Shown one piece after another: positions 12,956-27,300 of a DNA stretch of 64,000 bases (position 1 is the stretch's first letter; the number at the start of each line of letters is the position of its first letter). The stretch is taken from assembly GCA_963082975.1 (NCBI GenBank), contig OY720344.1, positions 72,506,546 through 72,570,545 on the forward strand. The letters are read 5' to 3'. Below the pieces are notes generated by a model. It had not been told where the DNA came from and ran no database searches. It was given only the letters and a program-made list of their open reading frames with translations. The translations under genes and the position numbers were made by a program. The DNA comes from Labia minor (Eukaryota > Arthropoda > Insecta > Dermaptera > Spongiphoridae).

Positions 12956-13190
12956 ATATCAAATTATTATTAATATGCATAGACCATCAATTAATATATT
13001 TTGAATTAAATCGTATATTTTCGAAATTGTTCGGCTATCTCCGTAAAGCCGGCCGCCCAAGATGTCCATTTGACGTGGTTTTCTAAACTACGAATGACAT
13101 TTTGTCAACTACGTGGCTTTAATTTATTTATATAAACTATTATGTCTCCAAACAAATGAGTATGGATTATTTTTGTAATGTTAATTAATC

Positions 13191-16100
13191 ATGGGTCTTT
13201 GTAAGTGTCCGCAATTTCAAGTTACAAATCAATTTTGCTTTGAACATCGAGTAAATGTTTGTGAATATTGTATGGTTACAAATCATCAGAAGGTTAGAAA
13301 TAAATAGATTCAATAAAATAGTGATAAATATTCATATTAATATAAATCAATTAATATTAATAATTTCTTTTTTCAACAGTGCATTGTACAATCTTATCTA
13401 CAATGGCTAAATGACAGTGATTATAACCCAATTTGTGAATTATGTTCCAAGGATCTTGAAACTCAAGAATGTGTTCGCCTTACATGTTATCGTAAGAATT
13501 ATATTTATAATAATGCTTAGTACTAATAATGAAATAATTAACAATTTAAAAAATATTAAAATTGAACATAAAAACAAATACAACTTAATTTTGAAATCTA
13601 ACAGTATATATATAAATTATAAAAAAAAAATTTTGGTTCATCTAAAAATTTAATTTAAACGCCTTTTACTGGATAATTTACAATTTCAAAGAATATACAA
13701 CATATACAATTTAATAATATATAGCAGAGGTTCTTAAACTGTGGTCCGCGGACCCCTGGGGGTCCGCGAAGCCTTTACTGGGGGTCCGCAAAGCCATCGT
13801 ACAGGTGCACGAGAAAATGATGAGTCGGTTAAAACTTTATTTAATATAAAAGAAGCGATGGCATGGCTTTGTGAGGAAACAGAGATCAAATACCCAAATT
13901 CAACGAAATGTGCAAGAAAACTATTGCTACCGTTTCCATCTTCATATTTAGCAAAATTTTCTTTCTTCAATATTATAATTTCTAATAAAATGTGTTCTAC
14001 AATATGCAAAAAAATCGTTATTCACCAATTACTGTTAGAAATATTCATCATATATCCTTGTTCTTATGAGATCGTAAGCCAGAAATTATATATATATAAC
14101 TAATAAAATGACCTAAAGTTCGAATGGGGTCCGTCAAAAAAAATTTTTTCAAGTGGGGGTCCGCAGAGTACATAAGATTAAGAACCTCTGATATATAGTA
14201 TTATTCTAACCCAATTTTGTATTGACTATACATGGATTTGATTATTTTTTAATAGAAGGTCTCTTACTTAGAAATAGAAATATACATTTTTGTAAGGTGA
14301 CCAATCGTCCTCCATTTGTAAGCTCTGTCCTTCTTTTGTAAGTTTCCTCCTAACTATCCTTTTTGATATCTGTCCCGTTTTTGGAATATTTAGGACATTT
14401 CGTACTTTTTTCAAATTTTTTTTAATTTGCTTCTAAAAAAAAGGTCAAACGTTTTCAGTTAAGGAAATGCATACTTTATTGAATAATATTGAATTGAATT
14501 TTACATTTATTAATTTAATTTATATTTAATAAAATAATCAAAATTTTGACTTTTAGTGATAATTATTTTCTTATTTTTTTAGACGTCTACCATTGGTCGT
14601 GTTTAGACCGAATGGCAAGATCTTTACCCCCGACAACAGCAGCCGCTGGATATTTATGTCCCGCTTGTCGTATGAGCATCTTCCCCGCTTCCAATTTAGT
14701 TTCTCACGTTGCTGATGTTCTCCGTGAGAAATTATCAGCAGTAAATTGGGCTCGGGCTGGTTTAGGACTTCCTCTAGTAAGTAAATTCAATCAAAAATAT
14801 CAGAATTTTAAACTTTTTAATTAATTAATTTTACCAAAATAAACCATAATTCTCTAAAATGAATCTATTATACATTATCGAAAATCTTTTTTTATATTTA
14901 TTTAAATTTATTAAATCAATATTCTTTCTATCTTCAAAGAGACTTAATGAATTAATCTTTTTCTAACTACAAAATAATTGATGTGTTCTAATTTCAGTAA
15001 AATCAATAAAAAAAATAAACATTTGTTCATATATGATACATTTAATTTATTTCACATTCTATTTATACTCATTATAATATCTATTCAATTTCTTCAGCTT
15101 GGAGATGATCTAGAAAGAAGACCATCAGAGCCCTCACCACCACCACCACCAACAGCTCCTCCTCTACCACCTGCTGTAGTAACACAATCAAATCATCAGC
15201 AAACAAATTCAACATCTCAGCCATTTAATTCAGAAGTCAAACCTAAAACAACATCTACTGTGGTTCATGTGGAGGATGGATTTGGTCAACCATTCCCTAC
15301 AAGCAGTAATTAAATATCTATATTTCTATATTTAAAATAGTCTTAAGCACTTTCATCGATAGACAATCAAGCCTCTATAAAACTATAGAGAAACGAGATT
15401 TTTCAGTTTATAATAAAAATCCTAATTTGTTGAAAATCCAAAATAATATCTTCCATAATAATATAATAAAATTTCTCTAAATCTGATGTACTCAAACTGT
15501 GGTACATGTTCCACCAGTGGTACCTTATAACCTGACGGTAGCCCTTGCAGCAGAGTTACTTTTAGCAACGAAATCATTTTAATGGTACCTGAATTTTTGA
15601 AGCAAGTTTTTATGGTACCAACTTCAAAAAGTTTGAGAACCTTTGATCTAAATCATATCTTTATGTGGGTTATTTATTATTAACAAATATCTTTTGTTTA
15701 TTTGTATTTTACAAATAATTTTTCAATATTATAAGTATAACAATTTTCATGAATACATTAATTTTAAAAACAATTTTGAATACATATATTAAAATAATAA
15801 TTTTGTTACATGTAATAAATATAAATTGTATTATTTTGTATTATAGCTGGTCAAGTACCCAGGCGTGCCTATCCAACTACACCATTAATATCAGATGGTG
15901 GACTTGGAACTAACCTTTCGAGTTCTGATCACGACGAAAACAAATACAAACGCCGATCAGCCATTGAATTTTTTCTCCGATGGTCAAAGTAAGTTAATTT
16001 TTTTCCCAAATTATTTTTGAAATTGTCCTTTTAGACAAAGGAGTTTACCTCTAAAATTCTTCATATCCTTTTATTCAATATAGTAGGTACTCGGGTTCCC

Positions 16101-16915
16101 GGCTTGAGGGGTTAATTATTTTGAAATATTATTTTTATTTTTTATTTTTTTTTTCTCTTTTTTTCTAATAAAATAAAATAGGTAATTGTATACTTATATG
16201 TATGTATAATGGATTTTGATAAAAGTAGATTCCTTTTTGATTACAAACTTTCTCCAAGAAGTATGTGGCGGTCGCTTCTAGTTTACGAGATAAAAATTAT
16301 TAAAGTTTGGATATGAATGAGCAGCCATTTAATTATGTTTTATTGACCAATTCACCAATTATTTATCTCTAATACTCGGTTTTTCCAAGTTCCGGGCCGG
16401 TTTATATTAGTAGAGCCATCTGGTGGTCAAATAATAAAACATGGTAGCTAAATAGAATATCATTTATATGCAAACTTTAATAATTTTTATCTCGTAAACT
16501 AGAATGACCACCACTTAGTTCTTGGGGAAAGTTTGTTAGTAATCAAAAAAGGAATCTACTGATAGTTTTATCAAAATCCATTATACATACATATAAGTAT
16601 ACAATTACCTAAAATAAATAGCATTTTAATTTTTCATTTGTAAATGTTTTCTAATATTATATCGTTAATTTTTAAATTAGAACTTTTGCTGGACCTGTGC
16701 CTCGACGAAATTCTCCAGGCGGTGGACGTCTTGTAAAACGTTATGCTCTTGTGGGCATACTAATCATTCTTGGATTAGCTACGCTGGTCGTAGTATTTTC
16801 ATGGCTTGGTCGAATGTCAGCAGACCAAGATCCTGCATTGGATCCAATGCATAATCCACATGTCCGGGTAATGCAACCGGCCGCACCAGCTGCTTTTGCT
16901 CCCCCTGAACCTTAA
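13191..16915 (+). CDS. Zfpl1: ZFPL1, cis-Golgi zinc-finger membrane protein
   Basis: Exons 13191-13292, 13380-13491, 14583-14776, 15098-15305, 15847-15988 and 16681-16915; 993 bp in phase, 330 residues (human ZFPL1 is 310). The N-terminus [20 protein letters not shown] begins a B-box-like zinc finger. Residues about 35-105 form a RING-like finger ([16 protein letters not shown]). The conserved block [12 protein letters not shown] follows, then a Pro/Ser/Thr-rich stretch, [19 protein letters not shown], one C-terminal membrane segment ([21 protein letters not shown]) and the conserved tail [15 protein letters not shown]. The family is an integral cis-Golgi protein with cytosolic zinc fingers that binds GM130 and helps keep cis-Golgi structure. 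Introns 2, 4 and 5 carry transposon copies. A GC-richer 120 bp just upstream (13030-13120) is the likely promoter region. Confidence 0.95.
13725..14190 (+). mobile_element. Deleted hAT transposon with transposase C-terminal relic
   Basis: Lies in ZFPL1 intron 2. Terminal inverted repeats CAGAGGTTCTTAA (13725 on) and TTAAGAACCTCTG (ending 14190) are flanked by a perfect 8 bp target duplication atatatag (13717-13724 and 14191-14198), as expected of hAT elements. G-rich 'gggggtccgc' motifs repeat near both ends. Inside, a frame reads [20 protein letters not shown], like the C-terminal dimerisation region of hAT transposases (A..LLPFP..YL.E..FS). Only about 100 codons remain, so it is non-autonomous. 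Confidence 0.75.
14285..14420. mobile_element. Possible transposon remnant in ZFPL1 intron 2
   Basis: The sequence around 'aaggtgaccaatcgtcctcc' with repeated 'gtcctt/tgtcc' words resembles the ends of a widespread class of DNA-transposon MITEs. No second terminus or target duplication was found, so this is a weak call. Confidence 0.22.
15484..15646. mobile_element. hAT-type MITE in ZFPL1 intron 4
   Basis: A 163 bp element flanked by the 8 bp duplication tctaaatc (15476-15483 and 15647-15654). Imperfect terminal inverted repeats: TGATGTACTCAAAC at the left, reverse complement TCAAAGGTTCTCAAAC at the right. 'ggtacc' words repeat inside. It has no coding content. Confidence 0.68.
16181..16609. 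mobile_element. Foldback element with about 150 bp inverted repeats, ZFPL1 intron 5
   Basis: Left arm starts ggtaattgtatacttatatg at 16181; the right arm is its inverse and ends at 16609. Pairing extends about 150 bp inward through 'tctagtttacgagataaaaa' on both sides. A direct repeat taaaata (16174-16180 and 16610-16616) looks like a 7 bp target duplication. The unpaired centre is about 130 bp and non-coding. Confidence 0.7.
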
Positions 16916-18393
16916 ACATGAACTTATCAAAAACTCTAGTGCTTTTGTGTCTATTTAAAATAATTTTAATATAGTTATTGTTTAAAACAAATAATTTTCT
17001 TTTATAGGAAATTTGCAAATTGATTGAAATATCATATTTTGTAAAATCTGATAATATACAATACTACTTTATATATATATAAAAAAAATTTTTTAATCAT
17101 GTATATGTCAATCTAGTAAAATGACTATCCACATAATTTAACTCACTGTAAGAAACTAAAAGAAACTCCAAATATTATTTATAAAATATAATAATTATAT
17201 AAATAATGAAGTTTTATTTCTAAAACCAACCAGTTTTATTTGAATTCCAAATATGAGAATTATTCAATGTATTTTACATATTTATAAGTATTAGAGAATA
17301 AAGTGATATATTTTTTTATTATTTTCATTTTATAAAGTAATTTTTATATTTAAGTTAAAACATCTTCATTTCCTTTTATTAAATATATTTTTCATATCTA
17401 TTCAAGATGAATATATTAAATGTTTTTTTACCTTTGACTTTGAATTCAAATCTATTATTGGATATATTTTTTAAAGTTAAACATTTTTTGAAGAAAGAAT
17501 AAATAAATTTAAAACCTATTCTTTAAAAATATAAAAATTGAAGAATGGTGATTAGTAACTATTATTTAATAAATATGAAAATGCTCTCTATTTTTATTTT
17601 GAAAAATTATCTAACCAGGAAGGTTGATTATCAAAAAGAATTCAAAACAATATTTTATTTTAATTACAATAATATAATTATATATTTGATCACAGACCAT
17701 TCACTAGCCTTAGGAACATTATAAATATTTTTCATAGCTTTATAAGTCTTGGAAAAACAAAAGAAACAATCAACAAATTAATCTAAGGACATTTGAAGGT
17801 CTATGGTCTTATAAAAAAATGTATTATCAAACAACAACATAACAAATAATCGTTAACAAATCTTAATATCAAATATATTTAGATTTTTTTAGATCCAATT
17901 ATTTCATTAGCAAAAATTGTATAAAAATAAATTTATTTTAATAGATAATTTTCAAAGGAAATCTAAAATTTTTCTTTTTTATATAAAGATTAGTTTCAAA
18001 ATATTAAACAATGATTGAACAAACTAAGACTAAAATGATAATATTATGTTAAATATCGATTTTTAAAGATAATGACTAGTCATTTTCTTCTGTTTTCATT
18101 GTTTCTTTTGATAACAAAACAAAAGTTATTTTTCTTATTTTTACAAATATAAGAAATATTCAGAAAAAATTTTTTCTTTATTTTTTTTTTAAATTGTTAG
18201 ACTTAAATCTAATCAAAATATAAAAAATGACTAATCGTTTAAAAGTTTTTAATTATTTATGAAGAATTTATTAATAAATTGTATAAATACCCGTAAAAAA
18301 TTAGAAAAAGTTAGATATAAAAATTTAATTAAAAATTTAGTATCTAGTTTTTTTAAATATTTATATAAAATGTAGTTTAAACTATTATAAAAA
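16916..18393. other. Intergenic DNA between two convergent genes
   Basis: AT-rich spacer between the ZFPL1 stop and the spastizin stop, which face each other. It must contain both 3' UTRs. No repeats with clear ends and no coding frame were seen. Confidence 0.6.
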
Positions 18394-21300
18394 TCATGTA
18401 AGCTTAGCTTGTTCAAGTCGTTTTTGGCATATACTTTGAATAACAGTTTGTCCTAAACGTTCAGCTTCGCGTCCAATTCTTCGAACATCTTCTAAACGAT
18501 TGTGCTGAACCGCCAAAAGATAAGCACTTTTCAATTGGCGAGATTCGATATATGCAGAAATCTAAAAAAATTAATTAATTAAGAAATAATTAATAAATGT
18601 TTATTTATAATTCTATTTTAAAAGTCAATATAATTAAATATTACTTTTTGAATAGGGTCAGATAGAAGACGTATTAAAGCTTCAACATTATTATAGTGAG
18701 AGGAATCTCCTTCTGCTATTCTATTGGCCAAAGTTTTTATAGTAGTAATCAATGAATTTTCGAGCCAATCAATATTAGGTGAGAAATCATCTTTGATTCG
18801 ATTTATTAAAGTATCAATATTTTGAAGACGATTGGATAAAGCGAAATGACGAAACACAGGAATAAATACCTGTAATGGTCGCAATTCATATGAGGAAATC
18901 AATCTAAAAATAAAAACAAAAAGATTTAAAGGCAAATTTGAATTGGATTAATTAACATATATTATATTTAAATTAAATTTAATTAATGATAAATTAAAAT
19001 TAATAAATATATATTAAACCAGCGTGTGTTTGGCTCTTTGTTGATGGCACCACGTCACGTGTTGGCGCGAGATTTGCAGTGTTAAAAAATTAATTGTGGT
19101 ACTTTCAGCGATTCAATCAAGCTAAAATTCTATATATAGCAGTTTTATACGATTTTTAATCATGTGAAAAATTATCAAACATATATCTTTATTTTTACGG
19201 TCACTTTAGAGGAAAAAAATCAAAGCGTTGTAGGTAATGACCATCTTCCTATTTAACTAATCATCAGATAATATTATTTATATAAATACTCGTATATTCC
19301 TATAATTAATAAATAATTAGTAATAATTAATTAATATATTACATTTATAACTATATTTTTTTTATCAAAATTATCAAACATATATCTTTATTTTTACGGT
19401 CACTTTAGAGGAATAAAAATCAAATCACTCTTCCGGTTGAGCTACAATTCTCAAAAGTTGGTAGAAAACTACGAATTTTAAATAATGCCCGTATACCAAA
19501 CTTCATTATTTTAGCTCAAACCGTTTTTGCGTAATCTTGTCTACATACACACAGACACAGATATTTTTCTCAACCCTGAAAATGACTCAGGGACCTTCAA
19601 AACATATAAAAACACAAAAATCTCGACATTGAAAATTTTCGTGATCGCAATACTATCTCTGGCGAGATAGTAAAAATTATATACATCTAAACGACTGCAT
19701 ACTGTTTCGGTTCTGGTTCACGGTTTAAATTTAAAATTTCGGTTTTTGCATTTCTTTATTGAACCGTGATTAGACGATATATCGATTTGCTGTTTGGTTC
19801 AAAAAATAAAATCTAATTTATTAAAAAATTGAATAACAAATGAAATTGATCCAATTTTTTTAAGGATTAATATTTATTGTTTTTGTTTTTATTATTAATG
19901 TTTTATTTATTTTATTATTATTATTATTATTATTTAACAGTTAACAATTCAGATAGCTCAAAAAAGCTCTGGTAACACTGCACAAGTACAATGAATTCTG
20001 TATTCGAACGTATACAGAGCCCATATATTGCGGTTCAAACTGGTTCAACAAAGCTGGCCGTTTCATCTAAACCAGTATTAGAAAATCTAATCGGTTTCGG
20101 TTCGGAGTTTGGTTCCGTTTGACGTCCTGATCTAAATTCATAATACTTCTGGTACTGGCAAAAGATTTTAATGTTTTGAATAAAAAATAGGAAGACGTAT
20201 AATTAATTTAAATTAATTTTATATGTCAAGAGAGAGAGAGAGAAAGAGAGATTGAAAGATGTAGACCTTAATCCAGGATTTTGATAGTAGTAAATATAAT
20301 AATAAACATAAAAACAAATAATTATATAAAAGAGATTATTTAAATAATTTTTTTGTAAGTAAGATTTATTTTTTAAATATAATAGATATGACTTTGAAAT
20401 CGTGAAAACTGGAAAAACTATAATTAAAAATATAATACAATTAAATAAAATTATATTTATTTCTATGTATTACCTTAAGCATAATGAATATCCTAAATCA
20501 TTTGGTAAATCCGCAGATATTAAACATAAGATTGCGACTTTGAGGCGTTCTTGAGCTGAACCAAAAAGTGTTGGTGGTGAGGTTGAAATTCCAGATGAGG
20601 AAGACGTGAAAGCAATTGATAGATCATTTAAAGGATTACGACCGGCCTCTTCGGCTTCATTAATTAAATTTGTGACCTAAAAATGTTTTTTTTTAAATGA
20701 ATATACTAAACAAAGTAATATTATTAAAGGGGAAATTTTACTTTGTTAAAAAAACATAAGAACATTCATTTTCTTTAATGTTTCATTCTATTGTTATCAT
20801 TATATTTAATCAATAAATTTCAATTTAATTTCAAAAATCAATTAACTTAAATATTTTTTTTTAAATATATATATATATATATACTAGATTCATTCGAAAA
20901 GAAGACATGATAAAATTACTAAAATGGATTTATATGAAATTATCCATGTTCCTTTTATAATAAGTAAATTATTAGCAAGTTGTCCGTTTTATTATAACAA
21001 TAAGACATTCAAAGTCTCTAAAATATGGATTGCTTACTCCAATATTATTTTTTTAATCTACCTTTCAAATAATATCTATATTTGTCATATTATAGTCCAT
21101 GAATATCCAAAAATGATTTTATTTATTTATGTACTTCTGATTCAGTTAAGTTTAATTATACTAGCAAGTGTAATTTCATATTTAACTATTTTACTTAAAA
21201 ATAAAGACATTTGTTTTGGTTGGTATTAAAAAAATATAATAAAACTAATCATATTGTATCATTTATATTTATAATATTTTATAATTTTTTTTTAGTTTTG

Positions 21301-24300
21301 AACTTTTTAGCATCAAAGCCAGTTGAGCCTTGGGGTAAAAAATACAAATATATTGGAAATCTTTCAGAATTAACCATGTTTTCCATGATCATGATATGTT
21401 TTATATGTATTTTTATGAAATTAAAAAACAATATTATCTACTGTCTGTTGGGAATTAATCTTTTGATGTCTATATATTTTTTAATGACTTTTTATCAACG
21501 ATTTGCTGGAATTGTTATGATAATTGGTTTCCAATTCCAACGTATTTATAATTCTTTAATTTCACTAAAAAATATAGAACCTCCATTTATTTTAAGGGTT
21601 AATAAAAGTAGGTAAGTTTTTGTTTATTAAAAGAGAAAAAGAAAATATTTATAAACTTAAATGACAAAAGCACAATTAAATCCTAAACTACTCAATCCTC
21701 TAAATTCAAGTTTTAATTGTTATTAAAAATATCCTTTCATATCCTGGAGAATTTTTGTCAATTTAAAATTTTTCAGATTTTATTATAGAAAAAACATCAC
21801 TAGAACAGAATTGATATTAGAACTAATAGAAGAACATCGTAATTTGTATAAAATCTCAAAAAAGTTCAATAATTTATTCTCAATATTCTTACTGATCCAA
21901 ATAACAAGTTCAATAGCTTTTTTAACAGCTGTTTCGTATATCATGCTTTGTAAGGAGGTAATATAAATAAATATATGGTATTAGATATGTGTTGAATGAT
22001 TTATATGAATGGTCTATTGATATTTCTTTTAAGTTAAATTTAATTCAATTAAATGAAGAAACCTCTCCACTTTTGTATATTCTTACTGATAAAGTCTTAT
22101 TATGTCTTGGAGTATTAATAAATTTAATGAATATTTTATACAACACTTCTCAATGTGAAAAAACATCTCAAATAGTGAGTTAGATAAATTTTAATTTTTT
22201 TTTTAATTATAATATACACAATATTTGGATTCATTTTATTAAATGAAAAATATTTCTATTAAGGCAAATAGTATAATAGAAGTCATTGATTTATTGCTCA
22301 CAGACAAAGGAGATCAATATTTTCAAATTGAGGTAACTATAACAATTCGAAATTCATTTCTTTTTCTATACTTGTTTCAAAGTTTTACATTCTATCATTT
22401 TAAGATTATATACTATAACAGATCTTGATTTGTTAGTGTCAAATAAAAATATTCTCTTACAGCTAATAAAAATGTATACTCAAATAAAAATTAGAAAATT
22501 AAAATTCTATTCGTATGGAATATGTTTAGATTTCACGCTTATCTATAAGGTAATTCATATAAAATTTTTATAAATATATATATTAATTAATAAATAATTA
22601 AAATTCAGATTTTAGGCGTGGTATCTACCTATTTAATTATTCTCATGCAATTTGAATCGTCAAATTATAATAACAATTATTAATATAATACCTCAATTTG
22701 TCGATCCACAGTTGATAAATGACGTTCTAATTCTTCAGGGCTTAAATACATACAACCTCCTTTACTTTCAACTCCTAAAATTTAATTAGTATGAAAAATA
22801 ATTTAAATATTAAGTAATATTATTATGTTAAAAGATTAATAATATACCAGAATGCAAAGCTTTTTCCAAAAGAGTACGTGCTAATCGTAAATGTCCCATT
22901 GAGGATGTAAGATGGTTATAGTTATTAGCTCCAGTATAATAAAGACGAGTACACGTCATGGCAGCACGAATATAATCTCCAATAAATTGTTGAAGTTCAA
23001 GTAATATATGCCAAGCACCTAATCTTTCCAAATGTGCACAAGCGTGTCTTAAATAATCCTAAAGAAAACATTTTCAATCGAATTAATTAATTTGATTAGG
23101 TTAATTCAATTCATAAGTAAAATATTTAATTTCTTTTATGATATATTTAAAAAAATATGATTCATATTTATCTGTAAACTATACTATCACTATCAGTATG
23201 ATTATCATTTGTTTCAAGTATATAGCATAATTATTCATTATAAACATGTATAGATATTTAAATATGTAATGATAAATAAAAACCTTCCAACTTTCAAGTC
23301 CTCCTTCTTCTAAAAGTAGTCCTTGTAACCTTGAACCCGATCCTGTCCGTAAACAAGGCAAATATACATGTTTGAGAAATGTATCTGGTTCAACCTTGAA
23401 TTCCCTACAAAAACGAACAGTTCCTTGAAGATCATCATGGCGCAATAAGAAATCGAGATGTGCCCCAGATGTTCCATAAGTCGAAAGATACCAGCGACAT
23501 TCTGCATAGGTCGATGGATCAATTCGTGGACCAATAATTACTGTATTCGCAGGAGGTGTTGCCTAATAATATAAATCAATTGTATAATTAGATCTGTCAC
23601 AACTCTAAATATGATTTTATATTAATAACATAGTACCGGGACCCCGAGCCTCGGCTCGGTACTTAAGTTAAAAAAAATGATTCATTATTATTGGGTTTGG
23701 CTGGTAATATTAATACCTGGGATACCGAGCTGTCGCTCGAAAAAATGTTTAGACATTATTATAGACATTTTCATTCTGTAAATTAAATAATTTTATTTCA
23801 TTTAAATAAATATCTATTTTTAAATAATTTTTCTCTCTACATTATTTATCTAATTCTGACAATATATTAAGATCACACCGGGACCCCGAGCCTCGGCTAG
23901 GTAATTAAGTTAAAAAAAAATAATTCATTATTATATTGGGTTTGGCTGGTAATATTAATACTTGGGACACCGAGCTGATATACAATTCTTTAATTATTTA
24001 TTACAATTATTAAATGTTGCATCATTGCATCAATCTGATTAAAATGAATGGAACTTGGGGTCCTCAATAATACATAAATATGTATTATTAGGTATGTTTC
24101 TAAGTGCATGAATATTTTTTTTTTATTGGAAGAATGATAAATATATATCGTAATTTATAATTATAAAATATTATTAAAATATATATTTTTAATTTTATTT
24201 CGAAATTAAATAAACAATTTTAAAATATTTTAAATATAAAAAAAATATTAATACAATATCTTTTAAAAAAAGGCGGGAGTCAAATTTCAATATGAATGTC

Positions 24301-27300
24301 ATATGTCATCGATATATAAATTAATAATAAATAATATTAATAAATATTAAATTTAATAAAAGAACAATGAATAAATAAATATAAAATAGTAATTTATTAA
24401 AAAATAATAGATTAAAAAAAAAAAAATTATTTTCCGCCGGTTTCGATCCTGCGAAGTTGACTCGTCAAAACAGTGCCTCTAACCCACTGGTCTAAGATAT
24501 TTAGCTAATCTTTTTACCATCTTCCGACACCAAATACCAAACCATTTTTTATTTTGTTGTTATTTTTTTTTTTGAGAGAGATTAATATATATATATATAT
24601 ATATTTTATTAAAAATAAATATTTTTAATTTTATTTCGAAATTAAATAATAAATTTTAAAATATTTTAAATATAAAAAAAATATTAATACAATATCCTTT
24701 AAAAAAAAGGCGGGAGTAAAATTTCAAAATGGATGCCATTGACGTCACCCATATATAATTTTTAATTAAGAAATAAATAATGAAGCTGTATGTTTCAAGA
24801 GATATGATAAATAAAACTTAATTTTTCTTTATAAATACTATATCTAGTGTGAATTTGAAAAAAATCGTTAGAGCGGTTTTTGAGAACCAATATAGAAATA
24901 TATATAGAAATATAGATATATACAATTTTAGCTAGCATAATAAGATAAGATTTATATAAAATTATAATAAGACAAAATTGGTAAAAATGTCCAACTGAAA
25001 AATTATTATCTTATTTAATACCTGAGTGTAATTTCCTTGGGCAACTCTAGATAAAGATGACAAAGTATGAAGGACAGCAAGAGCAGTACAAGACGTAGTT
25101 GAGGATCCTGGACTCGAACTTAAGCATAAAGATTTACTGGATAATAGCGAATCCATTCGTAATGCAGAATCACTATGAAACAATATATATCATATTTTTA
25201 CATGTAATATATATATATATATATATATATAACATAAATAAATACTTACTTAGAAGGTGATTTCGATTTAATAGGGGAATTTATCATTGGATCCGGCGAT
25301 GGATCTCGAGCTGTAGCACTTTGTTCTAAAATATCAATTATTTCTATCAGTAGTGGTGGATTTCTTCCTGCATTAGATTCACTCTAAAATTATTTAATTA
25401 AAGAAAAATATATATTATATATTTTGCTGTTTTGTTTGAAAATTAAAATAAAGATATATTCTTATACTTGATCAATGCAATGAGCAAATTTTTGTCTTGC
25501 TTGCATCCAACATCCAGCACGTAAGCAAGCTTTACCCCATGCAGCCCAAACTCCATGATAATCCAAACCTCCTTTTGTAGAAACCTCCAAGGCCTATTAA
25601 TAAATATTAATTTATCATTGTAATTTAATTTAACTCAAAACATATTTATAAATAATATATATTGAAAAAGTGTTATCAATAAGAAATTAATTTTAAAATT
25701 ATGAAAATTAATTTAATTCAAATAGAAACAAATACCTGAGGCCATAATTCCATTTCAACAAGACGGTCTCGTAATCTTCTTAAAGCATGAGGTTCATCTA
25801 AAGGTTCTAAAGCATACCAACCACCTCCACCTCCTTGTAATAGAGCTCCTGCTAATTCTGCATGTGAAAGAAGTTGGTCACAATGAGAGACACCCATTGG
25901 CAGTCCAGCACGAGCATAACGTACTTTGGCAGCGACAAGCAAGGATCTTTATTAAATACATATATATTAAGAATAAAACAAAGGCAATTACTAATCAAAA
26001 GTGATTTTTTTAGATTATATATATAAATTTATTTATATACCTAGCCATTTTTATTACAAGACCATGATCAATTTCAGGATTAGGCTTTAATAAATGGAGC
26101 ATTGATGCTGCATGCTCCATCAAGAAACGAGGCTGAGCTGCTTGTTCTGAATGAGGACGTAAAATTGCAAGGCAAAGAGAGACGCTCGGAGCATGTTCAA
26201 AGGTAAATTCTTCTCTAACTGTAGTATTATGTACTTCATCACATGTTAATTTCCACCTATTTGTGTAAATAAATAAATAATTAAAAAATATAAAAATATA
26301 TATTAAGTTATTATTTTTAAAAAAATTGAAAATTTTAAATATAATTATTTTACTAATATATATAGAAATACTGCCAGTTAATGATTTATCTCACTTTAAT
26401 TATATTTGATGCTTTCCATCCAGAAAATACTGTTAATCTCAGGGCAATTTTCATAAATTCTAAAGAGAAATTTTGTAGAAAACTCTTAAAAATGGGTGAT
26501 GATTAATCATAGGTATTAACTATCCCTTAGACATAACAAAGAAACTCTTTTAATGTGGGGAATATTAATCAAGTAAAATATATTTATATTGTACATTGAA
26601 ACAAATCTAGAGGTAAATAAAAAACATAATAATTAAATAAGATACCTTGCCGTTAACGGGTTCGGTTCAACAAGAATTTCTTCGCTTTTAGAAAACTTTT
26701 CCGATGAATTTAAATTTTGTGCAGCTGTTTCGTATGAATAACAATTCTCACATACACGCACAGGAACAGAACCATAACCTTCAACCTAGAATGAAAAAAA
26801 AAATATTTTTATTTATTTTATATTTTATAATAATATATATATTATTATAATATTTTAAATTTCTAAGAATAAAAATCATTTTTCTTTTTCTTTTGAGTAT
26901 AGTAAAAATAATTATCATTTTTATATTTATAATAAATAATTCGAACGAACTTGTAATGTTTTAGTTGAGCATCCGTGGCACACCACCCGTCCACATCGAC
27001 GGCAATGATGTCTACGATTGAACATACTAAAAACAACGAGACTACAGCACTGACATTCAGCTTTTGCTTCATTAGGAACCCATTCTGATCGTGGAGGAGG
27101 ACGAATTGGTATCTGCCAACCAGTCGACGATGATTTTGAAGATGATTCTTGACTAAATTAATAAAGAAAATAAGGATTGTCAAATTACTATAAAATAATA
27201 GAATACAAATATATTTGGAGATTAAATATTTGGAAAATGAAAATAAAATTTAAAAATTTTTTTTTTATAATAAAAAAATTATAACTAAATGTGTGGTAAT

